Positions 45,919 to 55,352 of a stretch of 64,000 bases of DNA are shown one piece after another (position 1 is the stretch's first letter; each line of letters opens with the position of its first letter). The notes below the pieces were generated by a model, which saw only the letters and a program-made list of their open reading frames with translations, was not told the DNA's origin and did no database searches. The DNA comes from Kushneria phosphatilytica (GTDB taxonomy: Bacteria > Pseudomonadota > Gammaproteobacteria > Pseudomonadales > Halomonadaceae), in NCBI RefSeq assembly GCF_008247605.1, contig NZ_CP043420.1:1860001-1924000 (forward strand), given 5' to 3'. A program made the translations under genes and the position numbers.

Positions 45919-46701
45919 TCACAGCTGGGTCAGACGACCGAGCATCTGATCAACGGTCGAGACGGCCTTCGAGTTGATCTCGTAGGAGCGCTGCGTCTCG
46001 ATCATGTTGACCATCTCCTCGACCACATTGACGTTGGAAGTCTCGACGAAATTCTGCTGCAGCAGACCAGCGCCATTATTTCCCGGCACGTTGTCATTGC
46101 GCGGGCCGGAGGCATTGGTTTCGCGATAGAGATTGTCGCCGATACTTTCCAGACCGGTCGGGTTGATAAAGGTCGACAGCTGAAGCTGACCGACCTGGAC
46201 ACTACCGGTCACACCAGGCTGGGTGACGGAAACGGTGCCATCCTGAGCAATGCTCAGCGAAAGCGCATTCTGAGGAATCACGATACCCGGCTCGATCGGG
46301 AAGCCATTGGCCGTCACCATCTGCCCATTCTCGTTCAGCTGGAAAGAGCCATCCCGGGTATAGGAAGAAGTGCCATCCGGCATCTGTACGGCAAAGAACC
46401 CCCGACCATTGATGGCGACATCCTTGGAATTCCCGGTCTGCTCGAGGTTGCCCTGAGTATGCAGTCGCTCGGTTGCCACCGGACGCACACCGGTACCGAC
46501 CTGCAGCCCCGAAGGCAGATTGGTCTGGACCGATGACATCGACCCGGGTTGGCGCAGATTCTGATAGAGCAGATCCTCGAAAACGGCACGTGACTTCTTG
46601 AAGCCGTTGGTCGAGACGTTGGCCAGGTTGTTGGAAATGACATCCATGTTGGTCTGCTGGGCGTCAAGACCGGTCTTGGCAATCCAGAGTGAACGAATCA
46701 T
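45919..46701 (-). CDS. flgG: Flagellar distal rod protein FlgG
   Basis: A 260-residue rod protein. It starts [20 protein letters not shown] with the rod motif [16 protein letters not shown], and ends [20 protein letters not shown] plus [17 protein letters not shown]. Length equals enteric FlgG. GGAG lies 9 bases before the ATG; the longer frame to 46734 is not needed. Confidence 0.96.
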   Translation of the reverse strand: MIRSLWIAKTGLDAQQTNMDVISNNLANVSTNGFKKSRAVFEDLLYQNLRQPGSMSSVQTNLPSGLQVGTGVRPVATERLHTQGNLEQTGNSKDVAINGRGFFAVQMPDGTSSYTRDGSFQLNENGQMVTANGFPIEPGIVIPQNALSLSIAQDGTVSVTQPGVTGSVQVGQLQLSTFINPTGLESIGDNLYRETNASGPRNDNVPGNNGAGLLQQNFVETSNVNVVEEMVNMIETQRSYEINSKAVSTVDQMLGRLTQL

Positions 46702-46758
46702 CTGTGGTTCTCCATGTGCCTCTCGAGGAGGCATTCATTCAGCAAATCGATGTACTTG

Positions 46759-47514
46759 TCAGCTCAGCGAGAGCAGCGAATTGGCTTTCTGATCGTTCTC
46801 GTCGGCGCTCTGCAGCATCTTCATCTGCATCTCGAAACGTCGGGCGTTATCGATCATGGCCACCATTGCCTCGGTCGGATTGACGTTACTCGACTCGATG
46901 GCACCACTGACCAGCCGAACGGTATCGTCAAGCGGCTGAGCCGGTGCAGGCTGCCCATTGGGCGTACGAATGTGAAAGAGACCATCTTCCCCACGCATCA
47001 GGCTGCCTTCCGCCGGATTAACCAGCTTGAGACGCCCGATTTCCGCGCGAGCATTGGGCTGCCCTCCGGCCGCGACCGCCGAAATGGTGCCATCACTTGC
47101 AATGGAGACATCCTCGGCACCCAGCGGCATGACAATCGGACCATCCTCGCCCAGCACCGCCTGGCCGTTCGATCTCAGAAGGCCGGTGGAATCGACCTGC
47201 AGACCGCCGCCGCGGGTATAGCCTTCACTGCCATCCGGCGATTGCACCGCCAGCCAGCCCTGACCATCGATGGCCACATCCAGTGCCCGACCAGTGGTCT
47301 GGATGGTGCCGGTCTGAAAATCGGAACCGGGCGTACTCTCGGCAACTATGGCCCGGGTCTGATGACCGGCACCATTGACCGGTACGGCGCGATAGGCTGA
47401 AAGCTCTGCCCGAAAGCCCGGCGTCGAAGCATTGGCCATGTTGTTGGCCACGATCGACTGCCGTTCAAGGGTCTGCTTGGCCCCGGACAGGGCGGTATAA
47501 ATCATGTGATCCAT
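46759..47514 (-). CDS. flgF: Flagellar proximal rod protein FlgF
   Basis: A 251-residue rod protein. N-terminus MDHMIYTALSGAKQTLERQS with VANNMANASTPGFRAEL, C-terminus ESSNVNPTEAMVAMIDNARR. TGGAGA precedes the ATG. It is the first gene after the flgE terminator, so it may start a separate transcript flgFGHIJKL. Confidence 0.95.
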   Translation of the reverse strand: MDHMIYTALSGAKQTLERQSIVANNMANASTPGFRAELSAYRAVPVNGAGHQTRAIVAESTPGSDFQTGTIQTTGRALDVAIDGQGWLAVQSPDGSEGYTRGGGLQVDSTGLLRSNGQAVLGEDGPIVMPLGAEDVSIASDGTISAVAAGGQPNARAEIGRLKLVNPAEGSLMRGEDGLFHIRTPNGQPAPAQPLDDTVRLVSGAIESSNVNPTEAMVAMIDNARRFEMQMKMLQSADENDQKANSLLSLS

Positions 47515-47636
47515 GCTGCTCTCCAGTCAGCGAGCGTGATCGTCATGTGCGTAGTAAACACCGAAGTTCTGATTGATAAAGGAACGAGAAACACACACGA
47601 AAGGAGCCAATTCGGGAGACGGTCAATCAACTTCGC

Positions 47637-47666
47637 AAAAAGGGCGCGCCCGAACGGGCGCGCCCT
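47637..47666 (-). terminator. Strong hairpin terminator between flgE and flgF
   Basis: Perfect stem agggcgcgcccg/cgggcgcgccct-type inverted repeat at 47641-47666, followed on the minus strand by five T residues. It lies only a few bases past the flgE stop and 120 bases before flgF. Confidence 0.88.
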
Positions 47667-47672
47667 GAGGGA

Positions 47673-49094
47673 TCAGCGCAGGGAAACGGCAGTCTGCAGG
47701 ATCTGATCCTGGGTCTTGATGGTCTGCGCATTGGCCTGATAGTTGCGCTGCGAGACAATCATGTTGACCAGTTCCTGGGAGAGGTCGACATTGGACTGCT
47801 CGAGTGTGCCGGACAACAGGTTACCCAACTGACCGGTACCGGCAGTACCCAGCAGCTCCTGACCGGAACTGGTCGTCGCCACCCACTGGTTGTTGCCGAT
47901 CGGGCTCAGACCCTGCTCATTGGCAAAGTCCGCCAGCGCCACCCGGCCAAGACCCACCGTGCGGCCATTGGAGTAGTTGCCGTTGATCGTGCCATCGTCA
48001 TCGATCGAAATGCCGGTCAGATCACCCGGCGCATTGCCGTTCTGGCTGACATCAGCAATGGAAAACGATTTTGCCGTCTGGGTCGCGCCATTGAAGTCGA
48101 AACTGAATCCCGTCTCGGCCGAGCCATTCTGGGAATCAAAGCTCCACTGCACCTGGCTGGTGCTCAGGTTGCCGGGCTTGCCCGTCTGATCGGCTTGTGT
48201 CAGTACCCCATTACCGTTGAACGACAGCTGGATGGAGGGCTGGGTCTCGGTATAACTGATCTCACCACCACTCCAGGCACCGCCGGCGTCCTGACTGGCA
48301 CCGGTAACCACGGCGCGGTAATTATGATCACCGTCAGCGAAGTTGAACGTACCATTGCCACTGGCGGTGGGATCAAAGCCACCGGGATAAGTACCGCCAG
48401 CAGCCACGGTGCCAGACCAGTTGGCTTCACTGCCCAGCGGCATCTCGGCATTGACCTGCCAGCTGTTGGAGCCATCCTTGACGAAATAGAGGTTCAGGGA
48501 TTGGGCATTCCCCAGCGAGTCGTACACCGTGTTGGTGGTACTCCAGCTATAGGTATTGACATCATTCGGGTCGAAATTGGCCGGATCCCTGATCTCACTA
48601 CCGGCATCCAGCGCCACCTTGCCCCGGGCTTCCGAGGTGCCCTTGGCGATCATCGAGGTGCTGGGGACCTGAATGGCCTCGGGCGTACCACCGGTCGCAA
48701 CCGAGGGGTCGGTCGTCAGACTATTGAAGTTCTGAACGTTATAACCGGTCAGGCGCTGGCCGGTATTGCTGACCAGATAACCTTCGCTGTCCATCTGGAA
48801 CTGACCGTTGCGTGAATAGCTGACCTGATTACCGTCAGTCAGACGGAAGAAGCCGCCGCCGTCGATCGCCAGGTCCAGATCCCGGTTGGTGGTTTCCAGT
48901 GAGCCGCTGTTGAAGTTCTGGGTCACCGCCGCCACCTTGGTGCCCAGCCCTGCCTTGGCACCGGCGTAGATATCGGCAAACTCGGTACGGCTGTTCTTGT
49001 AGCCGACGGTTTGCGAGTTGGCAATATTGTTGCCAATGGTATCGAGCTGGCTGGCGGCCGCATTAAGACCGCTGACACCCTGCGAAAAAGCCAT
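47673..49094 (-). CDS. flgE: Flagellar hook protein FlgE
   Basis: A 473-residue hook subunit. N-terminus MAFSQGVSGLNAAASQLDTI and NNIANSQTVGYKNSRTEF; C-terminus LEQSNVDLSQELVNMIVSQR and NAQTIKTQDQILQTAVSLR. The middle D1/D2 domains are rich in Gly, Asn and Ser. AGAGGA stands 6 bases before the ATG at 49094; the longer frame to 49139 is not needed. Confidence 0.96.
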   Translation of the reverse strand: MAFSQGVSGLNAAASQLDTIGNNIANSQTVGYKNSRTEFADIYAGAKAGLGTKVAAVTQNFNSGSLETTNRDLDLAIDGGGFFRLTDGNQVSYSRNGQFQMDSEGYLVSNTGQRLTGYNVQNFNSLTTDPSVATGGTPEAIQVPSTSMIAKGTSEARGKVALDAGSEIRDPANFDPNDVNTYSWSTTNTVYDSLGNAQSLNLYFVKDGSNSWQVNAEMPLGSEANWSGTVAAGGTYPGGFDPTASGNGTFNFADGDHNYRAVVTGASQDAGGAWSGGEISYTETQPSIQLSFNGNGVLTQADQTGKPGNLSTSQVQWSFDSQNGSAETGFSFDFNGATQTAKSFSIADVSQNGNAPGDLTGISIDDDGTINGNYSNGRTVGLGRVALADFANEQGLSPIGNNQWVATTSSGQELLGTAGTGQLGNLLSGTLEQSNVDLSQELVNMIVSQRNYQANAQTIKTQDQILQTAVSLR

Positions 49095-49190
49095 GAGACG
49101 TCCTCTGATACATGTGTTGAGGTTGCCCGGGTGCGGCACACGGCCGCCGTATGATCGCTCTCAGTGCCCGGGGCCCTGAGTGATCCTGAA

Positions 49191-49901
49191 TCAAAGAATC
49201 TGCTTGATATCGGACAGCGAGGCCTTGCCCAGCATGGGCCCCAGATCCAGCATGGCGCTGCCATCTGCATCCTTTGCCACGCCATTCACGAGGGCGTAAC
49301 GCAGAGGCGAGGCTTTCACCTCTTCACCGTTATTGGTGGCTTCGATGGCAACGCTATAGTTTCCTTTTCCGGCCTCATTGCCGGCACTGTCCTTGCCGTC
49401 CCAGTAGAAGGACTGCACGCCAGCCTGCATGGGGCCATCACGGGTCAGATCGTACTGATCAACCACTTCCCCGGTAGCGGGGTCACTGATGGTGACCTTG
49501 ACGTTATCCGCATCGGATGCCAGATCGATCCCGAAAGGCGTCACCGTCTTGCCATCCTCCCCGACCACGACCTGATTGCCATTCACCAGCACGCCCTTGT
49601 CGACCAGTGCACTGGCCTGGAGCTGCTGGGTGGTGTTGATCTGCCCTGTGATCGAGTTCAGCGTATCGTTGAGATCATTGATCCCACTGACCGTATTGAT
49701 CTGGGCGATCTGCGAGGTGAACTCGGAGTTATCGGTCGGGTTGAGCGGGTCCTGATTTTTCATCTGAGCCACCAGCAGCGTCAGAAACTGATCGCTGAGC
49801 TGGGTAGGGTCGGTATTGATATTCCCCTTGCCCGCAGTCTGGCTTTTCTGAGCAGGCACGGACCCGTTGACCTGACTCATGATGGAAGTATCAAAACTCA
49901 T
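49191..49901 (-). CDS. flgD: Flagellar hook scaffold protein FlgD
   Basis: A 236-residue hook-cap protein. The conserved N-terminal segment is seen as LSDQFLTLLVAQMKNQDPLN and PTDNSEFTSQIAQINTVSGI; the C-terminal part has the FLG-type beta domain (QSFYWDGKDSAGNEAGKGNY). GGAGT precedes the ATG. Confidence 0.96.
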   Translation of the reverse strand: MSFDTSIMSQVNGSVPAQKSQTAGKGNINTDPTQLSDQFLTLLVAQMKNQDPLNPTDNSEFTSQIAQINTVSGINDLNDTLNSITGQINTTQQLQASALVDKGVLVNGNQVVVGEDGKTVTPFGIDLASDADNVKVTISDPATGEVVDQYDLTRDGPMQAGVQSFYWDGKDSAGNEAGKGNYSVAIEATNNGEEVKASPLRYALVNGVAKDADGSAMLDLGPMLGKASLSDIKQIL

Positions 49902-49930
49902 GGCGGCACTCCTGTGGCATCGCTCGCCGC

Positions 49931-50329
49931 TTACTCACCGAGAGTGAGCGTCTTGAGCATCAGCGACTTGTTGGTGTTGAGCACCTCGACGTTGGCCTGA
50001 TAGGAGCGCGCGGCCGAGATCATGTTCACCATTTCTTCAGTCGGATCGACATTGGGCAGGCTGACATAACCTTCATCATCTGCCGCCGGGTTACCCGGAT
50101 CATACTGGCGTCGAAAAGGGCTCTGACTTTCGCTGACCCCTGACACACGGACACCGCCAACCGACTGTCCCGGCGCTGCATCCATTTCAAAGGTCACGTG
50201 TTTGGCGCGATAGGGCTGACCATCCGGACCGGCCACACTATCGGCGTTGGCCATGTTGCTGGCGGTCACGTTCATGCGCTGCGCCTGGGCAGACAGAGCC
50301 GAACCGGAAATGTTGAAGACGTTGAGCAT
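49931..50329 (-). CDS. flgC: Flagellar proximal rod protein FlgC
   Basis: A 132-residue rod protein: [40 protein letters not shown] and the C-terminal [25 protein letters not shown] lies before the ATG. It starts 11 bases after the flgB stop. Confidence 0.96.
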   Translation of the reverse strand: MLNVFNISGSALSAQAQRMNVTASNMANADSVAGPDGQPYRAKHVTFEMDAAPGQSVGGVRVSGVSESQSPFRRQYDPGNPAADDEGYVSLPNVDPTEEMVNMISAARSYQANVEVLNTNKSLMLKTLTLGE

Positions 50330-50339
50330 GACTCCCCCG

Positions 50340-50762
50340 TTATTCCGGCTGCATGGCCTGTTTCAGCCCCTGCAACCTGCTGGTGATGAACTGAAGGTCT
50401 GCCTGATAATGCACGGCATTGTCGGCAAAATTGACACGTTCCATATCCATGTCGACAGTATTGCCATCAAGGCTTGGCTGGCTTGGCACCCGGTACATGA
50501 GATTCGAAACGCTACCGTTCCCCGGTGCCTGCCCGGGAATGTGACGTGACGAGGTGGTCGCCATGGCCAGACCGCCATTCCCTTCGGTACTGCCACCACG
50601 CTTTACCGCCTGATCCAGCTCACTGCGAAAATCGAAATCCCGAGCCTGGTAGCCGGGCGTATCGGCATTGGCAATGTTGGCCGATAGCACTTTCTGGCGC
50701 TCATCACGCAGATTCAGTGCCTGCTGGTAGAAATTCAGCGATGCGTTGAGGCGATCGATCAT
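50340..50762 (-). CDS. flgB: Flagellar proximal rod protein FlgB
   Basis: A 140-residue rod protein, first of the flgB-E operon: [39 protein letters not shown], and the C-terminal [20 protein letters not shown]. The frame is open upstream to 50951, but the ATG at 50762 gives the family start and has GGGGATGAGG before it. Confidence 0.96.
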   Translation of the reverse strand: MIDRLNASLNFYQQALNLRDERQKVLSANIANADTPGYQARDFDFRSELDQAVKRGGSTEGNGGLAMATTSSRHIPGQAPGNGSVSNLMYRVPSQPSLDGNTVDMDMERVNFADNAVHYQADLQFITSRLQGLKQAMQPE

Positions 50763-51020
50763 TGCCTCATCCCCTGACCAGGTTAACGAATGATGGGACG
50801 ACTGATGGCAATATCTTTCATCGCCGGCGTTCCCCCCTCGATGCAGGATGAAGAATAGGGATTTACAAAACCATACAATCGAACAAATAGCGTGACTTTT
50901 GAGTGCCAATTCCCCCGCTGAAAATCGGACCGGGCCATTACACTGCGCCAAACATGCCCATGCTCCCGCATCGATGTATGCATCAGCGGGAATGATCCTC
51001 TCTCACCCGTGAGAAGCGAC

Positions 51021-51716
51021 ATGACGTTTTTCTGCCCCTTGCTGAAGCGGCTCTCTCAATCAGTGTTGGTAATGGCATTGAGCGCCATCGCCCTGCCTGC
51101 ACTGGCCGGTAGTGAACTGCAAACTACTCTGCAGGGCTTTCTGCTGGATCAATTCGCCTCGTCACCGGGGAAAGTCAGTGTCGAGCTCGATATTCCCAAC
51201 GAGCAGCAGATCAACTGTCGTGATCCGGAGCCCTTTCTGCCCGGTAATGGACAACGGCTGTGGGGAAGGACAACAGTCGGGGTGCGCTGTCCAAAAGACC
51301 GCCCTTCAACACGTTATTTTCAGGCCTACATACGGGTAGAGGGTGACTATTATGTTGCAGCCCATGACATTGCTCCGGGCAATACGCTTACCGAAAGCGA
51401 TGTGACGCTACAAACAGGTGATCTGACGCGGCTGTCACAGCAGCTGTTGACCGCCGATAACGAGCCTGCCGGTCAGGTCACCACACGTCGTATCGGCAAA
51501 GGGATGCCGTTGCAGAGCAATATGTTGCGCGCTCCTCTGCTGGTAAAAAGTGGACAGCAGGTCAAGGTCATCGTGCAAGGCAAGGGCTTCGCGATCCGTA
51601 CCGATGGGACCGCACTTTCCAGTGCCGGTCGAAACGAAAAACTGAGAATACGAACAAGTGAAGGCAAGCTGGTGACCGGCACCGCTATCAGCGCCGACAC
51701 CGTTGAATTGCGCTAG
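51021..51716 (+). CDS. flgA: Flagellar P-ring assembly chaperone FlgA
   Basis: A 231-residue periplasmic protein with a Sec signal peptide (VLVMALSAIALPALA, cut before GSELQ). The C-terminal SAF-like domain has AAHDIAPGNTLTESDVTLQT and the end block GQQVKVIVQGKGFAIRTDGT. It assists P-ring (FlgI) assembly. ATG 51021 is chosen over GTG 51009. It is divergent from flgB across 258 bases. Confidence 0.93.
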   Translation: MTFFCPLLKRLSQSVLVMALSAIALPALAGSELQTTLQGFLLDQFASSPGKVSVELDIPNEQQINCRDPEPFLPGNGQRLWGRTTVGVRCPKDRPSTRYFQAYIRVEGDYYVAAHDIAPGNTLTESDVTLQTGDLTRLSQQLLTADNEPAGQVTTRRIGKGMPLQSNMLRAPLLVKSGQQVKVIVQGKGFAIRTDGTALSSAGRNEKLRIRTSEGKLVTGTAISADTVELR

Positions 51717-51774
51717 GATTACTGCCGGACACCGATCCGAAACAAACGGATACGAACTCGTGGACACTCGTGCC

Positions 51775-51801
51775 TAAAGATCCCCATCATGGCGTCGATA
51801 A
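51775..51801 (+). promoter_or_regulatory. Sigma-28 promoter of flgMN
   Basis: TAAAGATC (51775-51782), 11 bases, GTCGATAA (51794-51801); close to TAAAGTTT-N11-GCCGATAA. It lies 72 bases before the flgM start. This gives the usual loop in which FliA drives synthesis of its own inhibitor. Confidence 0.85.
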
Positions 51802-51873
51802 AGGCTACAGTGCAGTCACGCATTCATCCGCGCCCGAACCGCTCTCGGTCGCATGCTCGAGAGGACAGTCAAA

Positions 51874-52149
51874 GTGAAAATCGATTCCAGCACCAACATC
51901 ACGCATATCCAGACCGGTACTACCCGGGATACTCAACGTGGCAGTGGCGACAAGAGTGCTACGCAGGTGAGTGAAGTCTCCTCCAGCTGGAAGCCCTCCA
52001 GCGCCAGCGACGCTTCAAGGGATATCGATACTGCGAAGGTCGACGAAATCCGTCAGGCCATTCGCGATGGCAGCTTTGAAATTCGTTCCGACCGTATTGC
52101 CGACGGTCTGATCCAGAGCGCACAGGAACTGATCGGCGATCAATCCTGA
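51874..52149 (+). CDS. flgM: Anti-sigma-28 factor FlgM
   Basis: A 91-residue secreted inhibitor of FliA. The N-terminal half is polar and disordered; the C-terminal sigma-binding half shows DTAKVDEIRQAIRDGSFEIR and SDRIADGLIQSAQELIGD, typical of FlgM. I place the start at GTG 51874 (AGAGGA 9 bases upstream), giving MKIDSSTN; an ATG at 51853 is in frame. Followed by flgN 26 bases on. Confidence 0.94.
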   Translation: MKIDSSTNITHIQTGTTRDTQRGSGDKSATQVSEVSSSWKPSSASDASRDIDTAKVDEIRQAIRDGSFEIRSDRIADGLIQSAQELIGDQS

Positions 52150-52175
52150 GTGCATGACCCAGTGAGATAACGTGC

Positions 52176-52634
52176 ATGTCCCAGAATCCAGCTGTTCTCC
52201 TGACGCAATTGTTTGAGACGCTCGAACGCTTTAATGCACTGCTCGATGAAGAGGCCGCCCTGCTCACCGAAACACCGGTGACAGCAGGGGCGCTGGCCGA
52301 TGTCACCGAGAGAAAAAGCGTTATCACCGCAACGCTTGAACGACTGGAAGGCCAACGCTGCCAGTGGCTTCGCGAACAGGGATTCAGTGTTGATCGCGAG
52401 GGCAGTCGCGAAGCAGCTCAGCAGTACGAGGTTGCCGATCTTTGGCAGCGTATCGTCGAAGCTGGAGAGCAGGCTCGCACGCGTAATCGCGTCAATGGAT
52501 TATCCATTGGCCTGCGGCTGGACATGCATGAACGTGCGCTTCGTTTTTTCAAAACCGCCAGCAGTACCAGCCTTTACAGCCGCAATGGGCGCTCCAACCC
52601 GGTCAGCCAGGGGAATACCTACGGTCAGTTCTGA
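52176..52634 (+). CDS. flgN: FlgK/FlgL export chaperone FlgN
   Basis: A 152-residue helical protein. LFETLERFNALLDEEAALLT and VTERKSVITATLERLEGQR match the FlgN pattern, and the C-terminal part NRVNGLSIGLRLDMHERALR with TSLYSRNGRS is the conserved end. It escorts FlgK and FlgL to the export gate. Confidence 0.92.
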   Translation: MSQNPAVLLTQLFETLERFNALLDEEAALLTETPVTAGALADVTERKSVITATLERLEGQRCQWLREQGFSVDREGSREAAQQYEVADLWQRIVEAGEQARTRNRVNGLSIGLRLDMHERALRFFKTASSTSLYSRNGRSNPVSQGNTYGQF

Positions 52635-52660
52635 GGTTTGAGCAGGCTACAGGCTGGATG

Positions 52661-52698
52661 AAAGGGCCCCGACGAACCACTCGTCGGGGCCCTTTTAT
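52661..52698. terminator. Bidirectional terminator between flgN and flhE
   Basis: Perfect stem aaagggccccgacga/tcgtcggggcccttt with a 6-base loop and TTTATTT on the plus side. It ends the flgAMN transcripts and, from the other side, the flhBAE operon (74 bases past the flhE stop). Confidence 0.9.
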
Positions 52699-52768
52699 TT
52701 GGCCGCTCCCGGGAAGAACAGGCAAGGACTCATCGCTTTTCTCCGATGCCCTACTCCCTGCGATCGGA

Positions 52769-53221
52769 TCATTCCGATAGCAGATAATTGACAATCAGCT
52801 GCAACGATTTCCCCTGCATGACCGGCGAAAGCCGCTGCCCCTCTCCTGGCATGATGAAGTGAAACGTCCACATACCGCCCACTGGCTGATCGGCAAAGCT
52901 CTGCGTTTGTCCACGGACAGCGGATAGTGGCAAACAACGCTGACGATGGCAGAGTACTGTTTGCAGATGCGTATTCAGCGGCGATAGCTCATAGCGCCAA
53001 CTGACCGTGCCAACCCTGCTTGCAGGCAGGGTAGCCGGTGGTGTCAGCGTAAGCTGATAATCATGTCCGGCATGACGTAATACCGGCACCTGCCCATCCC
53101 CGACCCATGCCCCACCGACTGCCGCCGAAACCGACGACCAGGGAAGCAGACTCAATAACACCAGCGTTACCTGCCGGAGGCCACCCCTCGAGCGCGCTCC
53201 GACCGACCGGCAGGCATTCAT
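52769..53221 (-). CDS. flhE: FlhE family periplasmic protein
   Basis: A 150-residue exported protein with a signal peptide (VTLVLLSLLPWSSVSA). Core blocks VGTVSWRYELSP, LCHRQRCLPLSAVRG and the C-terminal QLIVNYLLSE match FlhE of enterics (WRYEL, LC..RCV.L, VIVNY). The two cysteines would form a disulfide. FlhE is reported to guard the flagellar export apparatus against proton leak. The ATG shares a base with the flhA stop (TAATG). Confidence 0.85.
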   Translation of the reverse strand: MNACRSVGARSRGGLRQVTLVLLSLLPWSSVSAAVGGAWVGDGQVPVLRHAGHDYQLTLTPPATLPASRVGTVSWRYELSPLNTHLQTVLCHRQRCLPLSAVRGQTQSFADQPVGGMWTFHFIMPGEGQRLSPVMQGKSLQLIVNYLLSE

Positions 53222-55311
53222 TACCGCTGCCCGCCGATCATGGCGGTCACCCGGATATGACGCTCTTCAGGAATTTCAGCCTGCGAGAGCACCACCAGAC
53301 GATCCAGGCGTCGCCTCAAAAAGCGCGACAGCAACGGACGCAGAGCATGCTGAACCACCAGCACCGTGGGCAGGCCACGGGACTCCTGATTGGCAATGGC
53401 CTGATCCGCCTGGTGAACCAGGGTCTCGGCCAGACCGGGTTCCAGCCCGCCACCATTCGACATGGCCTGCATCAGCATCTGTTCAAGCTGACCATCCAGT
53501 CCAATGACATCAGCCGGCTCATTACCAGGCAAATGCTGCTGGGTAATGGCACGCCCCAACGCCAAACGTACGGCGGCAGTCAACTCCAGCGCATCCGTGG
53601 TATTGGCCGCATGTTCGGCAATCGTTTCCAGGATGGTGCGCATGTCGCGAATGGACACGTCTTCTTCGAGCAGATGCTGCAACACACGCATCAGTGTCGT
53701 CATCGATACCAGCTTGGGCACCACATCATCGACCAGCTGCGGAGAGTCCTGCTTGACACGATCAAGCAGCTTCTGGGTTTCGGTACGCCCCAGCATGTCA
53801 CTGGAATGATGCGTCAGCAGATGATTGAGATGAGTCGCCACCACAGTGCCGGCATCCACCACGGTATACCCCTGGACCTGAGCCTGGTCGCGTTGCTCGG
53901 CATCAATCCATGTGGCTGGCAGGCCGAAGGCAGGATCACGCGTTTCGCGTCCGCTCAGGGAGCCACTGGCCTGCCCCGGATCGATGGCAAGGAACTGACC
54001 GGGCCAGGCCTCCCCTTCGCCAATCATTACACCATTGAGCGTGATGCGATAATGGTGAGGAGAAAAAGACAGATTATCGCGAATATGTACCACTGGTGGC
54101 AGAAAGCCGATCTCCTGGGCGAACTTCTTGCGCACGCTCTTGATACGCCTGAGCAGCTCACCATCCTGCTGCTGATCCACCAGCGAAATCAGACGATGCC
54201 CTACCTCCAGTCCCAACGGATCCACCAGCTGCACATCATCCCAGCTGGCTTCACCGGCTTCCGGAGTAGCGGCTGCGGCAGTGGGCACAGTACTCGCTTC
54301 TTCCGCCTCGATGGCTCGCTTCTGACGGATCAGCCACCAGGCAAGTCCCCCCAGCAGAGCGGTGAAAAACAGAAAGACCAGATTGGGCATGCCGGGGATG
54401 ATCCCCAGCAACCCCAATACGCCTGCAGCCAGTACCAGTACCTGCGGGTTGGTAAACAGCTGACCCAACAGCTGCTGACCAACATCCTGCTCGGTATTGA
54501 CCCTGGAAACAGTCACACCAGCTGCAGTGGAAATGACCAGTGCAGGGATCTGCGCCACCAGACCATCACCGATGGTCAGTAGTGTATAAGTGTGCGCTGC
54601 GGTGCCCACATCCATACCATGCTGCGCCACGCCGACAATCAGCCCGCCAATGATGTTGATCACCATGATCAGGATGCCGGCGATCGCATCCCCGCGTACG
54701 AACTTGCTGGCACCATCCATCGACCCGTAGAAATCGGCCTCCTGAGAGACTTCACTACGCCGATGCTTGGCCTGGGTCTCATCAATCAGCCCCGCATTGA
54801 GATCGGCATCAATGGCCATCTGCTTGCCCGGCATGGCATCGAGTACAAACCGGGCACCGACCTCGGCAATACGCCCGGCCCCCTTGGTAATAACCATGAA
54901 GTTGATGACGACCAGAATGATGAATACCACCAGCCCCACGGCGAAATTACCGCCCACCAGGAACTCGGCAAAGGCCTCGATGACCTGACCGGCGGCATCA
55001 CCGCCATTGTGCCCATTGAGCAGTACTACTCGGGTCGAGGCGACGTTGAGCGATAGCCTCAGCAGGGTGGAAAACAGCAGCACAGCGGGAAACGCAGCGA
55101 AATCGAGTGGCTTGGTGGTGAACATGCTCACCAGCAACACCATGATCGACAGGGCAATATTGAAGGTGAACAGCATATCGAGCACGAATGGCGGTAATGG
55201 CAGTACCATCATCGCCAGAATCATGATGATCAGTACCGGCCCGGCCAGTACCTTCAGCTGCCCTGACTGCGAGAGACCAACGCGTTGGAACATCGCGCTC
55301 ACAGCGTTCAT
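53221..55311 (-). CDS. flhA: Flagellar export gate protein FlhA
   Basis: A 696-residue export gate protein. The N-terminal half has about eight TM segments and the FHIPEP-type signature region (RIAEVGARFVLDAMPGKQMA, DADLNAGLIDETQAKHRR). The C-terminal cytosolic half forms the docking ring (GLEVGHRLISLVDQQQDGEL, TWIDAEQRDQAQVQGYTVVD). Complete. Long antisense frames over this gene are shadows. Confidence 0.97.
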   Translation of the reverse strand: MNAVSAMFQRVGLSQSGQLKVLAGPVLIIMILAMMVLPLPPFVLDMLFTFNIALSIMVLLVSMFTTKPLDFAAFPAVLLFSTLLRLSLNVASTRVVLLNGHNGGDAAGQVIEAFAEFLVGGNFAVGLVVFIILVVINFMVITKGAGRIAEVGARFVLDAMPGKQMAIDADLNAGLIDETQAKHRRSEVSQEADFYGSMDGASKFVRGDAIAGILIMVINIIGGLIVGVAQHGMDVGTAAHTYTLLTIGDGLVAQIPALVISTAAGVTVSRVNTEQDVGQQLLGQLFTNPQVLVLAAGVLGLLGIIPGMPNLVFLFFTALLGGLAWWLIRQKRAIEAEEASTVPTAAAATPEAGEASWDDVQLVDPLGLEVGHRLISLVDQQQDGELLRRIKSVRKKFAQEIGFLPPVVHIRDNLSFSPHHYRITLNGVMIGEGEAWPGQFLAIDPGQASGSLSGRETRDPAFGLPATWIDAEQRDQAQVQGYTVVDAGTVVATHLNHLLTHHSSDMLGRTETQKLLDRVKQDSPQLVDDVVPKLVSMTTLMRVLQHLLEEDVSIRDMRTILETIAEHAANTTDALELTAAVRLALGRAITQQHLPGNEPADVIGLDGQLEQMLMQAMSNGGGLEPGLAETLVHQADQAIANQESRGLPTVLVVQHALRPLLSRFLRRRLDRLVVLSQAEIPEERHIRVTAMIGGQR

Positions 55312-55352
55312 GGCAATACACTCGGCGTCGGGATCATCATCTCGCTTTTCCT

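Noticed and set aside
53107..54582. 491-codon ORF antisense to flhA and flhE
   Set aside because: His/Gln/Arg-rich translation with no domain, lying wholly over two clear genes.
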